64,000 nt of DNA from Seongchinamella unica (GTDB taxonomy: Bacteria > Pseudomonadota > Gammaproteobacteria > Pseudomonadales > Halieaceae), in assembly GCF_004354085.1 (NCBI RefSeq), contig NZ_SMSE01000001.1:109335-173334 (forward strand). The letters are read 5' to 3'. Below the pieces are notes generated by a model. The model did no database searches, was not told the DNA's origin, and worked only from the letters and a program-made list of their open reading frames with translations. A program made the translations under genes and the position numbers. Shown one piece after another: positions 59,511 through 64,000 of this stretch; within the stretch, counting starts at the first letter, position 1, and each line of letters begins with the position of its first letter.

Positions 59511-59945
59511 ATGAGCAACAAACCACTGGCACCTGCCATTGACGGCTGGCACACCATGGCGGTCAAACCTCACCTGATCGGCACCCGGTGCCAGGCCTGC
59601 GGCACTTATTTCTTCCCCAGGAACCACGACTACTGCCGCAACCCGGCCTGCGACAGCACCGACTTCGACGAAGTGGAGCTCAGCCGTACCGGACACATCT
59701 GGAGCTACACCAACGCCTGCTACAAACCGCCGGAACCCTATGTCGCCGCCGATCCATTCGAGCCCTACGCCATTGCCGCGGTGCAACTGGAGCAGGAACA
59801 AATGGTGGTGCTGGGGCAGGTGATCGAAGGCGTGTCCTGCGAGGATCTCAAGGTGGGGATGCCGGTAGAACTGGTGCTGGAACAGCTGCACGAGACCGAC
59901 GATGACATCAAGATGACCTGGAAATGGAAGCCCGTCGCTCGATAA
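59511..59945 (+). CDS. DUF35 OB-fold/zinc-ribbon partner of the Ltp thiolase
   Basis: The 144-residue product has a zinc ribbon (CQACGTYFFPRNHDYCRNPAC) followed by an OB fold (GHIWSYTNACYKPPEPYVAADPFEPYAIAAVQL). DUF35 proteins pair with SCP2/lipid-transfer-type thiolases; in actinobacteria the Ltp2-DUF35 complex cleaves the shortened side chain of cholesterol. ATG 59511 follows GGGAGA. The thiolase-like gene starts 30 bases downstream. Specific steroid substrate is inference. Confidence 0.88.
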   Translation: MSNKPLAPAIDGWHTMAVKPHLIGTRCQACGTYFFPRNHDYCRNPACDSTDFDEVELSRTGHIWSYTNACYKPPEPYVAADPFEPYAIAAVQLEQEQMVVLGQVIEGVSCEDLKVGMPVELVLEQLHETDDDIKMTWKWKPVAR

Positions 59946-59975
59946 CGGCACGGCACACGCGGAGCAGTACAGACT

Positions 59976-61163
59976 ATGTCCAATGAAATCGCAATTCTCG
60001 GCGCCGGCATGCACCCCTGGGGGAAATGGGGCCATAACTTCGTCCAGTACGGTGTCGCCGCCGCCAGGGAAGCTCTCAAGGACGCCGGCGTCCCCTGGCA
60101 GGACATCAGTTTTGTCTCCGGCGGCGCCACCGTGCGCTGCGGCTACCCGGGCTACGTGGCCGGCGCAACGTTTGCCCAGGCCCTGGGCTGGCAGGGTGCC
60201 GAGGTCAATACCTCCTATGCCGCCTGTGCTTCCGGTTCCCAGGCCCTGGCTGCGGCCCGCAACAAGATTCTCGCCGGAGAATGTGACGTCGCGCTGGTGG
60301 TGGGTGCCGACACCACCCCCAAGGGATTCCTGGCTCCCGCTGGTGGCTATCGTCCGGAAGACCCGGACTGGGTGCGCTTCTACCTCGGCATTACCAACCC
60401 GACCTACTTTGCCTTGTACGCCCGCCGGCGCATGGACCTGTACGGCGATACGCTCGAGGACTTTGCCGCGGTCAAGGTCAAGAACTCCGCCATCGGCAGC
60501 AAGAACCCCCGGGCCCGCTATCGCAAATGCTTCACCGCCGAGGACGTGGCGGCTTCCGCCATGGTCGCTGACCCACTGCGGCTGATGGACATTTGTGCCA
60601 CCTCTGACGGCGGCGCCGCACTGATCGTATCCAGCCTCGATTACGCAAAAAAACTGGGTAAAGGCGATGCCCCCCGGGTAGCGGCGATTTCAACCACCAC
60701 CCCCACGTTCGCCAGCAGTGTGGTTGAAATGCCTGACATCGCCACCGACTCCGCCGCCGCCGCGGGGGTGGAGGCACACGCTTTCCGCTCCACCCTGCCC
60801 CTCAAGGCCTATGAGGAAGCGGGTCTGGGGCCGGAAGATGTCGACCTGGCAGAGGTCTATGACCTGTCCACCGCCTTGGAACTGGACTGGATAGAAGACC
60901 TGCAACTGGCACCGAGGGGCGAGGCGGCGACACTGCTGCGCGCCGGTGATACCGCGATCGGCGGCAGGATACCGGTGAACGTCTCCGGTGGCCTGGCCTG
61001 TTTCGGTGAAGCGGTGCCCGCCCAGGCGCTGGCCCAGGTCTGCGAGTTGACCTGGCAGTTACGTGGCGAGGCGGGAGACCGCCAGGTCGCGGGCGCAAAG
61101 GTGGGCATTACCGCCAACCAGGGCCTGTTCGGTCACGGCAGCTCCGTCATCGTCAAGCGCTAG
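59976..61163 (+). CDS. Lipid-transfer-protein-type thiolase/aldolase
   Basis: The 395-residue product is a thiolase-fold protein of the SCP2-thiolase/Ltp group: EIAILGAGMHPWGKWG at the N-terminus, NTSYAACASGSQALAAARNKILAGECDVALVVGAD with the conserved Cys, and GGLACFGEAVPAQALAQVCELTWQLRGEAG plus GLFGHGSSVIVKR near the end. Members either thiolyse beta-ketoacyl-CoAs or, like Ltp2, act as retro-aldolases on C17 side-chain CoA esters. With the DUF35 gene it forms a two-gene unit. Confidence 0.9.
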   Translation: MSNEIAILGAGMHPWGKWGHNFVQYGVAAAREALKDAGVPWQDISFVSGGATVRCGYPGYVAGATFAQALGWQGAEVNTSYAACASGSQALAAARNKILAGECDVALVVGADTTPKGFLAPAGGYRPEDPDWVRFYLGITNPTYFALYARRRMDLYGDTLEDFAAVKVKNSAIGSKNPRARYRKCFTAEDVAASAMVADPLRLMDICATSDGGAALIVSSLDYAKKLGKGDAPRVAAISTTTPTFASSVVEMPDIATDSAAAAGVEAHAFRSTLPLKAYEEAGLGPEDVDLAEVYDLSTALELDWIEDLQLAPRGEAATLLRAGDTAIGGRIPVNVSGGLACFGEAVPAQALAQVCELTWQLRGEAGDRQVAGAKVGITANQGLFGHGSSVIVKR

Positions 61164-61185
61164 GGCCACGCCCCGGCCATCGGCA

Positions 61186-61602
61186 TCAGTCGAGCTGGTC
61201 AGCCTGCCGCAGGGTGGCCTGTTTCAGGTAGGCGATCAGGTCGGCCCGGTCCTGCGGGTCAGGCACCCCACGGCTCATCATCACTGAATCCGGGAACATG
61301 GCCATGGGATCTTCCAGCCAGGTGAACATCAGCTGGGGCGTCCACACAAATTCCGCCTCCCGAAACCGCTTGGAGTAGTAGTCGAAACCGGGCTGTTTGC
61401 CCGCCACTTTGCCAAAAATACCGCTCAGGTTGGGTCCGTTATTATGCCCCATGAAAGCGTCTGGATAGTGACACGTACGACAGGGGCCGAACACCAGCCG
61501 CCCCCGATCCGCATCTGCCAGTGCCAGCCGGCTCTGCAATTCGTCGGCGGCCAGGGATGGCGAGCAGACCATCGCCAACAGTGTTATCACCAGGGGACGC
61601 AT
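61186..61602 (-). CDS. Small exported cytochrome c
   Basis: The 138-residue product has a signal peptide (residues 1-18, cleavage near SLAADE) and one haem-binding motif CRTCH at about residues 41-45, then NNGPNLSGIFGKVAGKQPGFDYY. A downstream Met (MFPDSVMMSR) is the likely axial ligand. It has class I, c550-like features. Its start overlaps the stop of the flavoprotein gene by one base, so the two are translationally coupled and this is probably the flavoprotein's electron acceptor. Confidence 0.9.
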   Translation of the reverse strand: MRPLVITLLAMVCSPSLAADELQSRLALADADRGRLVFGPCRTCHYPDAFMGHNNGPNLSGIFGKVAGKQPGFDYYSKRFREAEFVWTPQLMFTWLEDPMAMFPDSVMMSRGVPDPQDRADLIAYLKQATLRQADQLD

Positions 61603-63125
61603 CAGGCGGCTCTCGCCGCGGCAATGCCGGCACGGCGCCCGAAGAACGTGGCATCACCCACAGACAGGCCGCTGGCCAGGTAGGGGGCCGTGGGTATCCC
61701 CGCGGTATTGCGCCCCGCGGCGAAGAGCCCCGGGATGGGGTCTCCAAAACTGTTGATCACCGCACCGTCGATGCTGGTGGCAAGGCCACCAAAGGTGTGG
61801 GCGGGAAAGAATGCCCGGTCGACGGAAATGTCCCAGGCCTTGTAGGGAGGCCCCTGCAATGGCCTGACATAGCCCCTGGCCTTGTTGAACAGCGGATCCA
61901 GACCTTTACCCGCGTAACGATTGTAGTACGCCACGCTGTTTTGCAGGGCACCGGCCGGTAACTTCAGTTGGCCGGCAATGCCACCGATGCTGCTGCTTTG
62001 GGCCACCAGCGGGAAATTGTCCTGGGGGTGGGAGTAGCTGCTGGACTGGTCGGTGATCAGGTAGGCACGCCCCTGCTGCTGATAGGCAATACTGTGACCG
62101 ATCACCGCGTGATAGGCATCTTCGGCAACAAAGCGCTGTCCGGCTGCGTTTACCAGGATACCGGCGATTGCCTCCTCCGGGGGATAAATGGGCGCGATGG
62201 CAAAGCCCTCGTGCATGCGCACAGCCGCCGCGCCGACGCCGATGCCCATGTTAATGCCCTGGCCGAGATCACCGGCGCCCCCCCAGGGCACCGAACAGCG
62301 GGCAAGTTGCGGCGCATATTGCTCCAGCATCGCGGTGTTGTGGATAAACCCGCCACAGGCCAGCACCAGACCCCGTCGTGCTCGCAGGTACTTGCGCTGC
62401 CCGTCCTGCGTGACCACGGCGCCAGCCACCCGGCCATCTGCCTCGACGATCAGGCGATCCACTTCCACGCCGGTTTGCGGCTCTACCCCGAGCTTGCGCA
62501 ACTGGCCGAGCAGAACCTGCATCATGCTGCGGCCGCCATTCATACCGGGAACACCCGGCACGTGACCCCGCGGCGCGGGGGCGGCATGCTCCCGGGCCGG
62601 CCAGGCCAGCTCACTCCCCGAGTAGTAAAGTGACTCATCGCCCAGGGGCAGTCCCTTGGCGGTGGTCATCTTCTCGGAATAGCGCACACCCTGGGCGACA
62701 AGCCAGTCGAAGTGTTCCGGGCTCTGCTCACAATACAGCTGGATTTTTTCCCTGGGCGCTGGCGCCGAACCGGTCCGCAGCAGGTAGTTGAACATGGCCT
62801 CCGGCGAATCTTCCACCTTGAGTGCCCGCTGCAGGGAAGTACCCCCGCCGGCATAGACCACGCCACCGGACAGGCTTGAGCTGCCACCGGGAACTGCCAA
62901 CGATTCCAGCAGACGCACGCTGGCGCCAGCCCGGCGTGCTTCTATAGCGGCGCAGGTCCCTGCGGCCCCGGATCCAGCGACCAGCACATCCACCTGTTCA
63001 TCCCAGCCGGGCACACTGCTGCGGGGTAATGCCATCGCCGGACCCGCCACCATTGCCGCAGTGCCGGCGGCGGCCGCGGTCAGCAACTGGCGGCGATTGA
63101 GGGATTGGTACCGGGAGTCATCCAT
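61602..63125 (-). CDS. Tat-exported ketosteroid-dehydrogenase-like flavoprotein
   Basis: The 507-residue product has a twin-arginine signal (NRRQLLTAAAAGTAAMVAGPAMA, residues 10-32), an FAD-binding Rossmann motif (VDVLVAGSGAAGTCAAIEARRAG), and the GGSSSLSGGVVYAGGGTSLQRALKVEDSPEAMFNYLL stretch. It ends in GLFAAGRNTAGIPTAPYLASGLSVGDATFFGRRAG. These fit the fumarate-reductase/3-ketosteroid dehydrogenase superfamily and look closest to the delta-4-(5-alpha) dehydrogenase (TesI/Kst4D) group. Known steroid dehydrogenases of this kind are cytoplasmic, so the Tat signal with a paired cytochrome c is unusual. Substrate is inference. Confidence 0.85.
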   Translation of the reverse strand: MDDSRYQSLNRRQLLTAAAAGTAAMVAGPAMALPRSSVPGWDEQVDVLVAGSGAAGTCAAIEARRAGASVRLLESLAVPGGSSSLSGGVVYAGGGTSLQRALKVEDSPEAMFNYLLRTGSAPAPREKIQLYCEQSPEHFDWLVAQGVRYSEKMTTAKGLPLGDESLYYSGSELAWPAREHAAPAPRGHVPGVPGMNGGRSMMQVLLGQLRKLGVEPQTGVEVDRLIVEADGRVAGAVVTQDGQRKYLRARRGLVLACGGFIHNTAMLEQYAPQLARCSVPWGGAGDLGQGINMGIGVGAAAVRMHEGFAIAPIYPPEEAIAGILVNAAGQRFVAEDAYHAVIGHSIAYQQQGRAYLITDQSSSYSHPQDNFPLVAQSSSIGGIAGQLKLPAGALQNSVAYYNRYAGKGLDPLFNKARGYVRPLQGPPYKAWDISVDRAFFPAHTFGGLATSIDGAVINSFGDPIPGLFAAGRNTAGIPTAPYLASGLSVGDATFFGRRAGIAAARAA

Positions 63126-63136
63126 CGTCGTTGCTG

Positions 63137-63592
63137 TCAGGGAAAAAAGCGGCTGATCGTATCGATAATACAGGCGGGGCGCTCACTCCCCTCGATCTCG
63201 ATGGTCATGCGCACAACCACCTGCACGCCGCCTTTCACTTCCTCGGCGCTGATCACCTCGCCACCGCCGCGCACCCGCGAGCCCACAGGAACCGCGGCAG
63301 GAAACCGCACCTTCTCGCAGCCGTAATTGACGCCCATGGACGTATTCCTGACCTCCATAATCTGCGGCAGGAACAGGTTGGCGAGGGAAAGTGTCAGGTA
63401 ACCGTGGGCAATGGTTTTACCGAAAGGACCTGCTGCGGCCTTTTCCGGGTCAACGTGAATCCACTGGTGATCGCCGGTGGCATCGGCAAACAGGTTGATC
63501 CGCTGCTGGTCGATTTCCAGCCAATCGCTGAACCCCAGGTGCTTGCCAACGGCCTGCAACAAATCCGTCGGCTGCTCAAATATTGTACTCAT
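63137..63592 (-). CDS. MaoC-like enoyl-CoA hydratase
   Basis: The 151-residue product is a single hot-dog MaoC domain with the hydratase motif ADATGDHQWIHVDPEKA (Asp and His) and GPFGKTIAHGYLTLSLANLFLPQI. It ends with a strand containing RVRGGGEVISAEEVKGGVQVVVRMTIEIEG. It should hydrate 2-enoyl-CoA in beta-oxidation of fatty acids or steroid side chains. It lies just upstream of the flavoprotein on the same strand (11 bases from its start), so the order MaoC-flavoprotein-cytochrome c forms one operon. Confidence 0.9.
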   Translation of the reverse strand: MSTIFEQPTDLLQAVGKHLGFSDWLEIDQQRINLFADATGDHQWIHVDPEKAAAGPFGKTIAHGYLTLSLANLFLPQIMEVRNTSMGVNYGCEKVRFPAAVPVGSRVRGGGEVISAEEVKGGVQVVVRMTIEIEGSERPACIIDTISRFFP

Positions 63593-63754
63593 AGCATCTC
63601 TCCCGTTGCTGTCGCCGCGACTATATCACCGGCGCCTACCGCCCACGGTTCAACTGTTCCCACCGCCTGCCGCAAAATCACCGTCTTGAATTGTGCTCAG
63701 GCTGGGCTATATATTCATGAGACCACAACCTTTTCAATAAATCAGGAAAAATCT

Positions 63755-64000
63755 ATGGATACCAGTAAACTTCTGGACACTGTCGTTGTGCCCTGGGGCA
63801 TTAAAATTGCGCTTGCCCTGGTCATCTTCTACATCGGCCGTCTTGTCGTCGCGGCCCTGGTAAGAGTTGCGAGAAAGTTCATGTCCTCCCGCGGCATGGA
63901 TGAAATCCTCATCAATTTCCTCTGTTCCATCCTGCGCTGGGTGCTGCTGCTGTTTGTGGTGATCGCCGCACTGAGCCAGCTGGGCATAGACACCACATCC
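63755..64000 (+). CDS. MscS-type mechanosensitive channel, N-terminal part (cut by window edge)
   Basis: From ATG 63755, preceded by AGGAAAA, 82 codons are open to the window edge. The fragment shows one membrane helix (VVVPWGIKIALALVIFYIGRLVVAALVRV), then the ARKFMSSRGMDEILINFLCSILRWVLLLFVVIAALSQLGIDTTS stretch typical of small MscS channels (E. coli MscS: 286 residues). Only TM1-TM2 are in the window, so subfamily is open. Confidence 0.85.
   Translation, partial: MDTSKLLDTVVVPWGIKIALALVIFYIGRLVVAALVRVARKFMSSRGMDEILINFLCSILRWVLLLFVVIAALSQLGIDTTS

Overview
The window is chromosomal DNA from a Gram-negative gammaproteobacterium. The family content points to a marine, aerobic lineage near Pseudomonas/Cellvibrio/Halieaceae (OM60/NOR5). 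The evidence is a set of syntenic blocks typical of Gammaproteobacteria (sspB-sspA-petABC-rpsI-rplM-zapE-zapG-degS; murA-ibaG-mlaC; yrbG-kdsD-kdsC-lptCAB-rpoN-hpf-ptsN-rapZ-ptsO; mreBCD-maf-rng-yhdP; gatCAB) together with a steroid-catabolism-like locus. Placement below class level is inference. DNA is GC-rich throughout, genes are densely packed, and I saw no rRNA, tRNA, CRISPR, insertion sequence or prophage.

Layout. 1-9.7 kb: 5' end of dnaE, the sspAB regulators, a bc1 complex operon in which cytochrome b and cytochrome c1 are one continuous reading frame, ribosomal proteins L13/S9, the division ATPase ZapE, ZapG, a Nif3-family protein and a DegS/AlgW protease. 9.7-14 kb (minus): hisD, hisG (short form), murA, ibaG and mlaC, with no mlaFED beside mlaC. 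14.2-24.1 kb (plus): a cation exchanger, KDO synthesis and LPS transport genes, sigma-54, the nitrogen-PTS genes, mgtE and darP. 24.1-32.6 kb (minus): yhdP, rng, maf, mreD, mreC, mreB; mreC appears to begin at an ATC codon. 32.8-36 kb: the GatCAB amidotransferase.

36-51 kb is mixed: lysine/peptidoglycan precursor genes (dapD, dapE, dapA), rsmJ, bamC, and less familiar genes. The latter are a degenerate class III nucleotidyl-cyclase-like protein, a leucine-rich-repeat lipoprotein translationally coupled to an LpxL-type acyltransferase, and a porin-amidase-glutaminase operon whose three products all carry export signals. 51-55 kb is a complete MCE lipid-transport operon (STAS-permease fusion, ATPase, MCE protein, PqiC-like lipoprotein). 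55-63.6 kb resembles a steroid-degradation locus: an HsdA-like dehydrogenase, a TonB-dependent receptor, a DUF35/Ltp thiolase pair, a Tat-exported ketosteroid-dehydrogenase-like flavoprotein with its own cytochrome c, and a MaoC hydratase, with an SRAP protein in between. The window ends in the start of an MscS-type channel.

Much of the window serves the cell envelope: LPS precursors and export, cell shape, outer-membrane assembly and lipid traffic. The two most distinctive accessory modules are the exported amide-hydrolysing operon (44-48 kb) and the steroid-like locus (55-63.6 kb). Functions are read from sequence by family knowledge only; no database search was run.
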